Shown here: piece after piece, positions 19,544 to 27,529 of the stretch
Layout: each line of letters begins with the position of its first letter
Position numbering within the stretch: position 1 is the stretch's first letter
DNA from: Betaproteobacteria bacterium
GTDB taxonomy: Bacteria > Bdellovibrionota_B > Oligoflexia > Silvanigrellales > Silvanigrellaceae
Length of the DNA: 64,000 bases
Reading direction: 5' to 3'
NCBI GenBank assembly: GCA_016868315.1
Contig: VGHE01000007.1
Location: 122,058 to 186,057, forward strand
Translations under genes and position numbers: made by a program
The notes under the pieces: model-generated
Databases searched by the model: none
What the model was told of the DNA's origin: nothing
Seen by the model: only the letters and a program-made list of their open reading frames with translations

Positions 19544-20063
19544 GAATCTCTTCTAGACGTGTTCGGGCGGTGGCAAAACTATTGCCCTTGATGTTCTCGA
19601 GCTCTTCATTAGAGAACTTGCCGAGCACGTAGTTCGCTGTTGCGCTTTTGTGCTCGGGTTTTCCAATTCCAATCTTCAGCCTATAAAAAGCGTCTTGACC
19701 CCAGCGTGCCAGAATGTCGCGAATGCCATTGTGGCCACCATGACCGCCACCGACCCGAAGGCGCACCGCACCGGAGCTTTGGTCGAGATCGTCGAATACG
19801 ACAATGACTTGAGCCGGGCTCAATTTGTAGAATTGAACGGCCTCCAGTACCGAACCGCCGGACAAGTTCATGAAGGTCTGTGGCTTCAGGAGAAGGAGAT
19901 CATGCCCTTTCCAGTTGAGCCGAGAGACCTGTGCGTTGAATTTCGTCTGGCTGAACGAGGCTCCGGATGAGTCTGCAATTTCATCCAAAAACATAAAGCC
20001 CACGTTGTGACGCGTGAGCTCATATTGTGTGCCTGGATTGCCCAGGCCAACGATGAGATGCAT
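19530..20063 (-). CDS. pth: Peptidyl-tRNA hydrolase
   Basis: 177 residues; it frees tRNA from peptidyl-tRNA dropped by ribosomes. N9 in GLGNPG, the catalytic H19 in TRHNVGF, FMNLSGGSV and the conserved Asp in VVFDDLD are all present, along with GGGHGGHNGIRD. It follows rplY by 6 bp, the very common rplY-pth pair. The 3' end overlaps the unknown convergent gene by 14 bp. Confidence 0.96.
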   Translation of the reverse strand: MHLIVGLGNPGTQYELTRHNVGFMFLDEIADSSGASFSQTKFNAQVSRLNWKGHDLLLLKPQTFMNLSGGSVLEAVQFYKLSPAQVIVVFDDLDQSSGAVRLRVGGGHGGHNGIRDILARWGQDAFYRLKIGIGKPEHKSATANYVLGKFSNEELENIKGNSFATARTRLEEILKRS

Positions 20064-20069
20064 CGGCTC

Positions 20070-20612
20070 TTAGAAGCGCACCAGCGATGCCAACGCGAGG
20101 TTGCGGGCAGCAGCGAGGTTCACGCCTTCAGGCAAGCTGACGTCGCCAATGTGAGCGGATTCGTCCACCTTAAGTCGGCTCACGTCCACTGTCAGCGAGC
20201 TTGGAAGCTTGTTGGCAGGTCCCTTCACCAGCAGCGAACGAAGAAGGACTTTGAAGGAACCTTCTTTCTCTTGCTCACGAGTGAGGCCAACGAAGTTGAG
20301 TGGAACCTTCACTTTCACCACTTCGGTTGGTGAAACTTCCTGGAAGTCCATGTGCACGGGAGTGTCCTTGAGAGGATCAACCTGTACGTCGCGCATCAAC
20401 ACAGTTGTGGTTTTGCCGTCGATGTCGAGGTTCACAAGCGTGGAGCGTGGGTGTTGTTTTGGCAAGTTCTTCACAGAGATAGCGATGGTCTTGCTGCCCG
20501 ACTTGCCAAACACAGTCGCAGGTACGAGACCCTGTTGACGCATTTCGCGCAGAGCTCCCTTTGTGGACAAGGAGCGATTTTGTGCAACGATTTTAATTGA
20601 TTCTACTGTCAT
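20070..20612 (-). CDS. rplY: 50S ribosomal protein L25, long Ctc form
   Basis: 180 residues: an N-terminal L25 domain that binds 5S rRNA (about 1-92) plus the C-terminal TL5/Ctc beta domain (about 93-180, KVKVPLNFVGLTREQEKEGSF). Ctc forms are often stress related. The start has GGAGTC upstream. It is the first gene of a probable rplY-pth operon, divergent from pal across 214 bp. Confidence 0.94.
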   Translation of the reverse strand: MTVESIKIVAQNRSLSTKGALREMRQQGLVPATVFGKSGSKTIAISVKNLPKQHPRSTLVNLDIDGKTTTVLMRDVQVDPLKDTPVHMDFQEVSPTEVVKVKVPLNFVGLTREQEKEGSFKVLLRSLLVKGPANKLPSSLTVDVSRLKVDESAHIGDVSLPEGVNLAAARNLALASLVRF

Positions 20613-20715
20613 GATAAGACTCCGATAACATGCCTCGTGCTGAGCTCAGCTCAAGTGAGCCCCGTGGATACACCAGAACTTTTGGGTCGGCAAGTCACAA
20701 AGTGGCTCTGTGCAG

Positions 20716-20743
20716 TTGACAAATTTAAGCCATTGAATAGTTT
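20716..20743 (+). promoter_or_regulatory. Putative sigma-70 promoter of pal
   Basis: A consensus TTGACA (20716-20721) is followed after 16 bp by TAGTTT (20738-20743), about 85 bp upstream of the pal start. It is found by eye; the long leader could hold further control. Confidence 0.5.
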
Positions 20744-20826
20744 GGGTCTTAGGTTTTATGGCACGGAGATCTTTGGGTTTCATCAGGATCATCCGCCGCC
20801 GCCGTTTCATTGAGGAGTTTTGTTCT

Positions 20827-21354
20827 ATGGCAATCACTCTCCGCCGTGTTGCTCTCTGTTCGGTTGCAATCGCAGCTGCAGCCTGCTCCAAGAAGAAGGC
20901 TCCAGAGCCTTCACTTCCCGATACGAAGGCAGCTGCAGCTGCAGCCGCGCCTGCTCCAGCGCCTGCTCCCGTTGCCACGCCCGCTCCGGCTGTCATTCCA
21001 GCTGCGCTCGACACGGCAGATTTCGCTTCTGAAACCATCTACTTCGACTTCGATAGCTACAGTGTGAAGGCCGGAGAACTGGAAAAAGTGCGCAAGCTCG
21101 CCGCTGTAATGAAAGCTTCTGGAAGTCCAGTTAAAATTCAAATCGAAGGCCACTGCGATGAGCGCGGCTCGAACGAGTACAACCTCGCTCTCGGTGAGAA
21201 GCGTGCTCGTGCAATCCAGGACGCCCTGGTTGCTGAGGGCGTAGCAGCGTCCAACGTCACAACCATCAGCTACGGCGAAGAGCGTCCTGCTGTTGAAGGT
21301 CAAGACGAGTCTGCATTCTCGAAGAACCGCCGCGGCGAATTCAAGAAGCTTTAA
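20827..21354 (+). CDS. pal: Peptidoglycan-associated lipoprotein Pal
   Basis: 175 residues. The signal peptide ends in lipobox IAAAAC with acylated C20. A 40-residue Ala/Pro linker follows. The OmpA-like peptidoglycan-binding domain (about 65-175) has FDFDSYSVKA and GHCDERGSNEYNLALGEKRA, including the Asp and Arg that hold diaminopimelate. Pal anchors the outer membrane to the wall and partners with TolB. ATG 20827 is preceded by GAGGAG; the frame extends to 20758 but without a signal sequence. It is unusual in standing apart from tolQRAB, with unknown lipoproteins downstream. Confidence 0.93.
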   Translation: MAITLRRVALCSVAIAAAACSKKKAPEPSLPDTKAAAAAAAPAPAPAPVATPAPAVIPAALDTADFASETIYFDFDSYSVKAGELEKVRKLAAVMKASGSPVKIQIEGHCDERGSNEYNLALGEKRARAIQDALVAEGVAASNVTTISYGEERPAVEGQDESAFSKNRRGEFKKL

Positions 21355-21377
21355 GCTTCTTCAACCGGTGCTGCGAA

Positions 21378-22376
21378 TCAAAGTTTGGCCAGGTCTGAAT
21401 GGATCTGGCCAATTTCTTTTCTGAGGCTCTCAATTTCCGCACCAACTTGCTGGGTCTCTGCCTCCGCATCCTTAAGAATTTTGCAGCTTGATGGGTTCGC
21501 CTGGGTTCCAGCGCCATAGTACTGGGTAATCCATTGAAGAGCCTGTTGAGCGAGAACAACGGCACTGCCTGGGCCAGCGATAACTCCTCCAATTGCAGCA
21601 GCGACTCCTGCAGTCAGCAATGAAGCGAGCGCCTTGGTTCGTGCTTCCTTCACGGCATCAACAGCCGTGTTTCCCTCACAGCGCTTTTGAGCTTCAAGTG
21701 CCATCATCAATTTACTTCTGAACCGGAGTGTCACGGATGCGAGTTGAGCTTCCTTCATCATAAGCGAATTCAGCACGCGTACTTTTTCTTCATTGAGAGT
21801 ATTGCTCAAGGAAATGTTGTTGGTTGTGCTGAGCTGAAACGAGCAGCTCACTGCGTCGGTGTTGGTGTCGTTGGCACGGCACGGATTGAAAATGTAGAAG
21901 TAGCTTCCGGTGGCTGCAAAAGGATCAGAGAATGATGTGCGCATGATTCTCTCACCCAGGAGTCTGCAGTGATAGGTGTTAGAGAGCGCGCTATGCCACA
22001 TGGCTTTCATTTCGATTGCGCTGAGCGGAACAATCATGCCTGCTGTATCACGGCTCGGAAAGCCGAGTGGAGTGCGCAAAATATATCTGGCGCTGCAGCG
22101 CAAGGTCTGCACGAAGTCTGCGTTCTGGTAGTCCACAACCGCAAGGGTATCCATGCTCGTACCTTCAGCGCGCATCGAGCTCAGGGCAACCTTTGGGGAT
22201 AGATTGAGCTCAGTTTGTTGTTCGCTCTGAGCATCCTGGCTTCCGTTTTGTGCTTCTGCTGCATTTGTGTCGTTCGTCTGCGTATTGTCTTGCGATGGTT
22301 GTTCAGCTGAGCCGCAGCCAATTGTGTTCAGAGCCAGCCACCCCAGAGCAACAAATCGTATTCTCTTTCCAATCAT
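21378..22376 (-). CDS. Unknown lipoprotein A of a three-gene operon
   Basis: 332 residues. The signal peptide ends in NTIGC (acylated Cys about residue 21). A Gln/Asn/Asp-rich linker (about 25-58) precedes a cysteine-containing domain (RCSARYIL, YHCRLLGE, NPCRAND, VSCSF). Next come helices, a small hydrophobic helix (LLTAGVAAAIGGVIAG, about 255-270), and a C-terminal coiled coil (about 305-332, EIESLRKEIGQIHSDL). The gene overlaps lipoprotein B upstream by 4 bp (ATGA). The layout mirrors lipoprotein B closely, which suggests duplication. I recognise no family and assign no function beyond an envelope location. Confidence 0.75.
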   Translation of the reverse strand: MIGKRIRFVALGWLALNTIGCGSAEQPSQDNTQTNDTNAAEAQNGSQDAQSEQQTELNLSPKVALSSMRAEGTSMDTLAVVDYQNADFVQTLRCSARYILRTPLGFPSRDTAGMIVPLSAIEMKAMWHSALSNTYHCRLLGERIMRTSFSDPFAATGSYFYIFNPCRANDTNTDAVSCSFQLSTTNNISLSNTLNEEKVRVLNSLMMKEAQLASVTLRFRSKLMMALEAQKRCEGNTAVDAVKEARTKALASLLTAGVAAAIGGVIAGPGSAVVLAQQALQWITQYYGAGTQANPSSCKILKDAEAETQQVGAEIESLRKEIGQIHSDLAKL

Positions 22377-23485
22377 GGCAGCAGACCCTCCGGAATATCC
22401 AATCCAATGCGTTGTGCTTCCTCTGTGTCAGCAGCAAGCAGCAACTGCAGATCCTTGATCCGATAAAGCTCAACGGCTGTATTGATTTTGATTTCTTCGG
22501 CCGTGCTGCATGTCTCTCTGAAGTCGTCTTTGCTCGTAAAAAGCCAAAGGAGAATGCGGGTAATGGCCTGCCCTGTTTGAACGGTATCGATTTTGGTGTT
22601 CCAGATTGCATCGATGCGATCGGCAATTCGATTGTATGGAGACCTTTGCGAAACCGAATTTGGTGCCAGTATGTCAATGAGAATTGCAGAACCATAGCTA
22701 ATAACATTGGCTAGAATGCTTCTTTTGAGGAGTCTCTTGGTCTTCTCCCAGTCGGATGTGTTGCATCGTTCGTAAGCCTCCGCCAAAGCAGCGGCTTTCA
22801 CGGGTAATGATGCTGCGATCTGACGAATAGCTGATATTCGATTGGTCATTCGTGTTAGTAATTCTCTTTTACTGCTCTCAAGACCGTTGCGAAAGCCAAG
22901 CAACGGCTCGGTTGCCGCGACAGCTTCACTGCAAAGAAAGGACTTTGATTCCAGGTTGGGCAGGCATGCGCGCACAAACCATCGCCAGTCACCTGATGGC
23001 GCAGTTAAATCAACGAATTCAATCTGCGGTTGTGCATCCGAAACAGCTTCGCATTTGAGCTTTACATCTTCCCAAAACATGTTTTTTGAAAAAAATTCTT
23101 TGAGCTGTGCCTCTGTTCTCGAAGACGCACCGAGTTCATCAAACTCATTCACTGCACCCCGAATTTTCGTCTCAGCATTGCAACGGTAGATTTGAAAGAG
23201 CAATGCAGGGTCAGGGAGTCCCGCTGGCAAAATCACCGGCGCTTCGATTGTCTTGAATTGCACCAAGCCGACGCTCGGGGAAGGGAGCCGAGTCAAGAGA
23301 TTCAACTGCTTGATTGAGGTGCCACGTTTGCTGCCGAGCTCACCTATGAAGTTGTTGTTGACCTTCAATTCTTTCTTCTCGTTCGATCGGTCAAACCTCT
23401 TGTAACTTCCGCAGCCTCCCAATGTGCTGGCACCTAGGAGAAGCAAAGTCGCCGCTGCACGATTTTTGCGAGTCAGGAATTTCAT
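22373..23485 (-). CDS. Unknown lipoprotein B of a three-gene operon
   Basis: 370 residues with a lipobox at TLGGCG after a clear signal peptide (FLTRKNRAAATLLLLGAS). Like its neighbour A, it has a domain with spaced cysteines (YRCNAET, LKCEAVS, RACLPNL, FLCSEAV). Then follow a helical part ending in YERCNTSDW, a hydrophobic helix (ILANVISYGSAILIDILAP) and a helical C terminus starting at a Cys. ATG 23485 is chosen because it begins the signal peptide and has GAGGAA seven bases upstream. It lies 11 bp after lipoprotein C. Function unknown; a paralogue of A is my inference from the shared order of cysteines, hydrophobic helix and coiled coil. Confidence 0.75.
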   Translation of the reverse strand: MKFLTRKNRAAATLLLLGASTLGGCGSYKRFDRSNEKKELKVNNNFIGELGSKRGTSIKQLNLLTRLPSPSVGLVQFKTIEAPVILPAGLPDPALLFQIYRCNAETKIRGAVNEFDELGASSRTEAQLKEFFSKNMFWEDVKLKCEAVSDAQPQIEFVDLTAPSGDWRWFVRACLPNLESKSFLCSEAVAATEPLLGFRNGLESSKRELLTRMTNRISAIRQIAASLPVKAAALAEAYERCNTSDWEKTKRLLKRSILANVISYGSAILIDILAPNSVSQRSPYNRIADRIDAIWNTKIDTVQTGQAITRILLWLFTSKDDFRETCSTAEEIKINTAVELYRIKDLQLLLAADTEEAQRIGLDIPEGLLP

Positions 23486-23496
23486 GCGCTTGTTCC

Positions 23497-25026
23497 TCAC
23501 AGTGGGTTCAGACGCACAGGACAATCACGTCGGCGCATCAGGTCGATGTAAGATGGGTTTGCAGTCAGCTCCTTTTCAATCCAGGTCAATGAGCTCTTTT
23601 GAAAGTCAAACTGAATTGAATCGCGTTGGTAAAACTGCTCGCCATTGATCAACACACTCAGGCTGAGCAGCTGATATCGGTCGCTCTCCCTGTTCTGCCA
23701 TTCGCAGGCTGTCCGTAGACCACCCCAGGTTGACCAGCAGTTCTTAAATGACCGGTAACTCACGCCCTCCTTTTTGATTTGAATGCTGTGCATATCTCCT
23801 AGTGTTAGATCCGATGAAACATTGAGGAGCCACCGCCCCTCATCGCGGAAGAGTGGAAACAGATTTTCGTCCGGATTGGTAAAGCGGAGACCACCTCCCA
23901 AATCAACCGTTGTTTGCCGTGGATTTGCAATGCTCGTTAGTGGCTTTCGAGTTGACCCCCGATCCCAATCCGAGAGGGGGAGATGATTGCCCTTGATACG
24001 AAGCTCAATTGTTCTGATAGGCTCTTTACCCCAGCAGCCCAGTTGCAAGTCCCCGCGCAGGTCGCGCCGCAGCCTTGAGATGTCTTGTGCTACGGCAAGG
24101 AAAGTATCGGTGCGAGACTGTTGCAGTCGACTTGCGGAAAAAAGCCATTCCTCAAAAAGGGTGGAGGTTTGCTCCTGTGATGCCTGCGAATCTTCCTCTG
24201 GCGCGGTGATCAATGCTGGGCTACTGGCTCTGGCAATTGCCTCCTGTGAGAGGTTATCAAGTTCATTGTCTGCAACACGGCACTCTGGAGTTGAAAGTTT
24301 TTCAATCAGTGGGAGTGTGCTCACTGAAATGCTCGATTGCGTTCGTGTGCTGTAAAGAATTTGCTCCTGAGTCAGCAAGGAAGTATTGTCAACCTTGAAT
24401 GTGAACTGCGCGTTTTTTAAATCCGGTAGGTTCGCGTCAAGAGCCTTGATTTTGATGTTCCCAACGTCTGAGAGTTTTAGATCGCGGAGTTCTCGCGTTC
24501 CCGTTGATGTCCAGGTGATGATTTTCTCTTCGCCTGCATCAAACGCACCAGATTCGATAGAATTATCGAGCACGAGTTGAAACCTGCCACTGACTCCCTG
24601 AATTCTGACTCGATAGGTTCTGTTGTCCCAAACGCGTTGCTCAGCACGACACACCGCAGCAGCGCGCCAAACTGAGGGAGAGAGCGGGGTGTGAACAATG
24701 CACGTGGAGAAAAGCTCTGCTTGACTGGCACAGAGTGCATTTTTTACCTCAAACATCTGTGACAGATAGAGGTTAAGTTGATTGACGTTTGTGGCAATAT
24801 TTGCAGCACTCGCTTTCATTCCGTCGAGTTTTTCAGTCCAGCTTTTTGAATCGAGATTCTTTGGCAGAGCATCTGCATCGCCGCCATTTTTGTTGGATAT
24901 CGATTCATTTTGATTCGCTTTTCCTGAATCGTTGGTATGTGTTTGAAAATTACTACAGCCATTGACAGCTTGGAGAAGCAATAGAAAGCACAGTGTGGAG
25001 CGTTTCGCTGGGAATTGAATAAGCAT
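23497..25026 (-). CDS. Unknown lipoprotein C, first gene of the three-gene operon
   Basis: 509 residues. The signal peptide ends in QAVNGC (acylated Cys about 24), followed by an Asn/Ser-rich linker. A helical segment with NVNQLNLYLSQMF leads into a cysteine-containing region (CASQAELFSTC, AAVCRAEQRVW). The middle and C-terminal parts look beta-rich (YRVRIQGVSGRFQLVLDN; IRTIELRIKGNHLPLSDW; WLLNVSSDLTLGDMHSIQIK). ATG 25026 starts the signal peptide and has GAGGG upstream; an in-frame start at 25080 would bury it. It is divergent from the small-protein pair across 199 bp. I do not recognise the family. Confidence 0.75.
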   Translation of the reverse strand: MLIQFPAKRSTLCFLLLLQAVNGCSNFQTHTNDSGKANQNESISNKNGGDADALPKNLDSKSWTEKLDGMKASAANIATNVNQLNLYLSQMFEVKNALCASQAELFSTCIVHTPLSPSVWRAAAVCRAEQRVWDNRTYRVRIQGVSGRFQLVLDNSIESGAFDAGEEKIITWTSTGTRELRDLKLSDVGNIKIKALDANLPDLKNAQFTFKVDNTSLLTQEQILYSTRTQSSISVSTLPLIEKLSTPECRVADNELDNLSQEAIARASSPALITAPEEDSQASQEQTSTLFEEWLFSASRLQQSRTDTFLAVAQDISRLRRDLRGDLQLGCWGKEPIRTIELRIKGNHLPLSDWDRGSTRKPLTSIANPRQTTVDLGGGLRFTNPDENLFPLFRDEGRWLLNVSSDLTLGDMHSIQIKKEGVSYRSFKNCWSTWGGLRTACEWQNRESDRYQLLSLSVLINGEQFYQRDSIQFDFQKSSLTWIEKELTANPSYIDLMRRRDCPVRLNPL

Positions 25027-25225
25027 CGCACTGCCCTCGAGTCGTTGTTTGTCGGGGTCACTTATTGTCATTCGGTGCAATGCTCTGTTTGCTTAACACT
25101 GCATAACCCGCTCCCCGGCAGATTCTCTCCAGTCAAGAGCATGCACAATCTGCGCAACAATATTGCAATTAATGATACCCTCCAGGAGGGAGACCCTGAA
25201 TTCAACCTTCACAGGGAGGCGAGCT

Positions 25226-25606
25226 ATGCGCGTCGTAAAAGGAGATGTTGTGTTTCTTCGCAACGGCACTCCTGCACTCGTGAAGGAAGTGAACCGGGAG
25301 ACTGGAAAGGTCGTTCTTGATTACGACATGAAAAACGTTCAGAGGGCAACGGAAAAAGGTCTGAAAAATCATCTCTCCGAGACACAACGTTCGTCTTACA
25401 ATGTGACGTTGCGCGAGGTGGAAAATTCAGACAAGCGCGAGGAGGTTCAGGATTTGCATGAGGTGATTCAGAATCTTCGGTCCAACCGGCGCACGGATCC
25501 GAAGGTACTTCACTACCTCGAGAACGAACTGATGCACCGCATGTTGAGGGAAAATTACACACCACCAAACTTTGAAGTCGATTCAGAAAATTTGCCACAA
25601 TATTAA
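25226..25606 (+). CDS. Small unknown protein, beta domain plus helices (paralogue 1)
   Basis: 126 residues. The N-terminal 35 residues (VVKGDVVFLRNGTPALVKEVN, then GKVVLDYD) look like a small SH3/KOW-type beta barrel. The rest is helical and charged (LHEVIQNLRSNRRTDPKVLHYLENELMHRML). The overall pattern matches the next gene, so the two are probably paralogues. ATG 25226 is chosen over the longer frame from 25163 because GGGAGG lies 7 bases upstream. It is cytoplasmic by lack of signal. A role in binding nucleic acid or transcription complexes would fit a KOW-like fold but is a guess. Confidence 0.65.
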   Translation: MRVVKGDVVFLRNGTPALVKEVNRETGKVVLDYDMKNVQRATEKGLKNHLSETQRSSYNVTLREVENSDKREEVQDLHEVIQNLRSNRRTDPKVLHYLENELMHRMLRENYTPPNFEVDSENLPQY

Positions 25607-25627
25607 TTGAGAAAGGGGAGGGATAAT

Positions 25628-26041
25628 ATGATGTCAATGCCAGTACCGAAGCGAAATGCGAACATGCAGATTGGCGATCTAGTTCAGAAGGCAGGAATCT
25701 ACACTAAGCCAGGTGTAGTTGTTGAGAAAAAAGATGATGGCACTGTTGTTATCGATACTGAGCAAAAGCAAATCGAGCGCTACCATCGCTATGCGAACAC
25801 AAGCGGTCTGACTCCCCAAGAAAAAACGCGGTTCAATTCCATCATGGACGAAGTGATGGAGGGCCGTGACGACGCGGAGCGGATCAACCGTCTGCAAGAA
25901 AAAATCGACCAGGTTCGCACTGAGCCAGATGGCAAGCGCGTTTTTGATACGCTGATCAACCAGCAATCAACCTTGATCCGCTATGCAAGGGAATTGCCAC
26001 GGGTCTATAGCTACGACTCAAGTCAGATTAACGGTTATTAA
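25628..26041 (+). CDS. Small unknown protein, beta domain plus helices (paralogue 2)
   Basis: 137 residues, starting 21 bp after paralogue 1 with GGGGAGGG upstream of ATG 25628. It repeats the same plan: a beta-rich start (QIGDLVQKAGIYTKPGVVVE, then GTVVIDT), an 'ERYHRYANTSGLTPQEK' turn, and charged helices (IMDEVMEGRDDAERINRLQ; FDTLINQQSTLIRYARELP). Shared positions with paralogue 1 include G-D-x-V, K-x-V-V-D/V-V-I-D, the L-x-x-x-I/L-x-x-x-R segment and a final aromatic Tyr. Function unknown. It ends 2 bp before the stop of convergent mnmE. Confidence 0.65.
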   Translation: MMSMPVPKRNANMQIGDLVQKAGIYTKPGVVVEKKDDGTVVIDTEQKQIERYHRYANTSGLTPQEKTRFNSIMDEVMEGRDDAERINRLQEKIDQVRTEPDGKRVFDTLINQQSTLIRYARELPRVYSYDSSQINGY

Positions 26042-26043
26042 TT

Positions 26044-27501
26044 TTATTTGCCGATGCAAAAACTCGAGAAGATGTTCGCAAGGACATCTTCTGTTCCTAT
26101 TTCTCCAACAAGCTCTGTGAGATGTTGTGAGGCAAGAACGAGTGTGGAGGCAATCTTCTCAGGGAAATCTCCTCGAGCCACCATGTCAATGGCATGTTCA
26201 ACAGCCCCAAGGGCAAGCAGAGCCTTGTCTTGCTGCCTCCTCGAAATTAAAACAGGTGAGTCGCTGTTACGGCCTGCAACGAGAGTTGCATCGTAAATTT
26301 TTTCGAAGAGTTTTCGAACGTCACCGACGGTTGCAGTTTGGCTTGAGCTAAGTGTGATCGGCGGAACGTGGGCGTCGCTTTGACGGCTCAGTTCGTTTAT
26401 GCGTTCGCTGAGAGCGCTGGGCCAGAGATCTGATTTAGTCAGGACGATGAGTTCTGCACCGCTCTTGTTTGTTTGCGCTGAAGCTTTGAGTTCCGAAATT
26501 TTCTGCTTAAGTTCCAACTCCAGGGCTGATGCGTTCATGTGCACGGGGTCAATAACATAGCAAAGGATGTCAGCCTCCTTCGCTGCGCGCAGGGTGCGCT
26601 CGACTCCAATTTTTTCGATTTGGTCATGAGTCTCGCGCACGCCTGCTGTATCGAGAAGAACAAAATCCTTCCCATTGATGAGCAGTCTATCCTCAACCAC
26701 ATCCCTCGTGGTGCCGGGAATCGCAGTGACAATGGCACGTTCTGTGCCCAAAAGCGCATTGTAGAGCGAGGATTTACCTGCATTCGGTTCACCCAAAAAA
26801 ACAACCTTAAGCCCTTCGCGCATTTTCATACCGGAGGCGTATGAATCAGCCAGTGACCTGACCTTTACGTGTATTAATTCGAGTTGCTGCTTCTGGCTCA
26901 CGGCATCGTAAGAACCGACCTCATCCTCGGCGAAGTCGATGTGAGCCTCGAAATAGGCCATGATTTTGATGAGCTGCTCTCGCAGTTCATGGGTATGCGT
27001 GGCAATGATTCCCGAGGTTGCTTTTCTTGCCAGCGCAACACCGGCAGCTGTGTCGGCATGAATAAGTTGGTCAATAGCCTCTGCTCGGGTTAGGTCAAGT
27101 TTACCGTTGAGATAGGCCCGCTGTGTGAACTCGCCTGGCTCAGCATCACGCATGCCAATGCGCCGTAGCAAAGCTTGAATGCGAGCGACGATGTAGGGAT
27201 TTCCATGACTCGAGATCTCGAGTGTGTCTTCACCCGTGTAGCTGAACGGTTCCCCGAAGAAATTAAACAGGCAGTCATCAATAATGGTTCCGTCTACGTC
27301 GACAAGAAACCCATACCGCGCAAGCGCGTGCTTGAGAACAAGAGCATCCGAGCTGAGTTCCGTTCCCGTTGTGGTAGAAACGGCTCGTCGCAAATAACGC
27401 TCGATTTTCTGCAGGCAGCCCTTCCCTGAGATCCGGATGAGGGCAAGAGCCGAGCGCCCCTTGGCGGAGCTTTGCGCAAAAATAAGGTCAGTTGGGCTCA
27501 T
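26044..27501 (-). CDS. mnmE: tRNA modification GTPase MnmE (TrmE)
   Basis: 485 residues. With MnmG it makes the cmnm5U/nm5U wobble modification of tRNA. The N-terminal folate-binding domain contains GEFTQRAYLNGKLDLTRAEA. The inserted G domain has G1 GEPNAGKSS (about 230-238), G2 around GTTRD, and G3 DTAG. The invariant C-terminal CIGK (Cys four from the end) is present. It is 28 bp downstream of jag in the usual yidC-jag-mnmE order. Confidence 0.97.
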   Translation of the reverse strand: MSPTDLIFAQSSAKGRSALALIRISGKGCLQKIERYLRRAVSTTTGTELSSDALVLKHALARYGFLVDVDGTIIDDCLFNFFGEPFSYTGEDTLEISSHGNPYIVARIQALLRRIGMRDAEPGEFTQRAYLNGKLDLTRAEAIDQLIHADTAAGVALARKATSGIIATHTHELREQLIKIMAYFEAHIDFAEDEVGSYDAVSQKQQLELIHVKVRSLADSYASGMKMREGLKVVFLGEPNAGKSSLYNALLGTERAIVTAIPGTTRDVVEDRLLINGKDFVLLDTAGVRETHDQIEKIGVERTLRAAKEADILCYVIDPVHMNASALELELKQKISELKASAQTNKSGAELIVLTKSDLWPSALSERINELSRQSDAHVPPITLSSSQTATVGDVRKLFEKIYDATLVAGRNSDSPVLISRRQQDKALLALGAVEHAIDMVARGDFPEKIASTLVLASQHLTELVGEIGTEDVLANIFSSFCIGK

Positions 27502-27529
27502 CGAGAGGTCACGGCCATCGGTGTCATTT

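Noticed and set aside
20758-20826. Longer pal start
   Set aside because: It would place basic residues before the lipoprotein signal peptide; the ATG at 20827 has a good ribosome binding site.
21344-21362. Perfect palindrome around AAGCTT at the end of pal
   Set aside because: It has no loop and no T tract, and most of it is coding sequence for Lys-Lys-Leu-stop, so codon choice explains it.
25027-25225. Promoters in the divergent gap between the lipoprotein operon and the small-protein pair
   Set aside because: TTGACT and AT-rich stretches occur, but no -35/-10 pair with 16-18 bp spacing could be supported on either strand.
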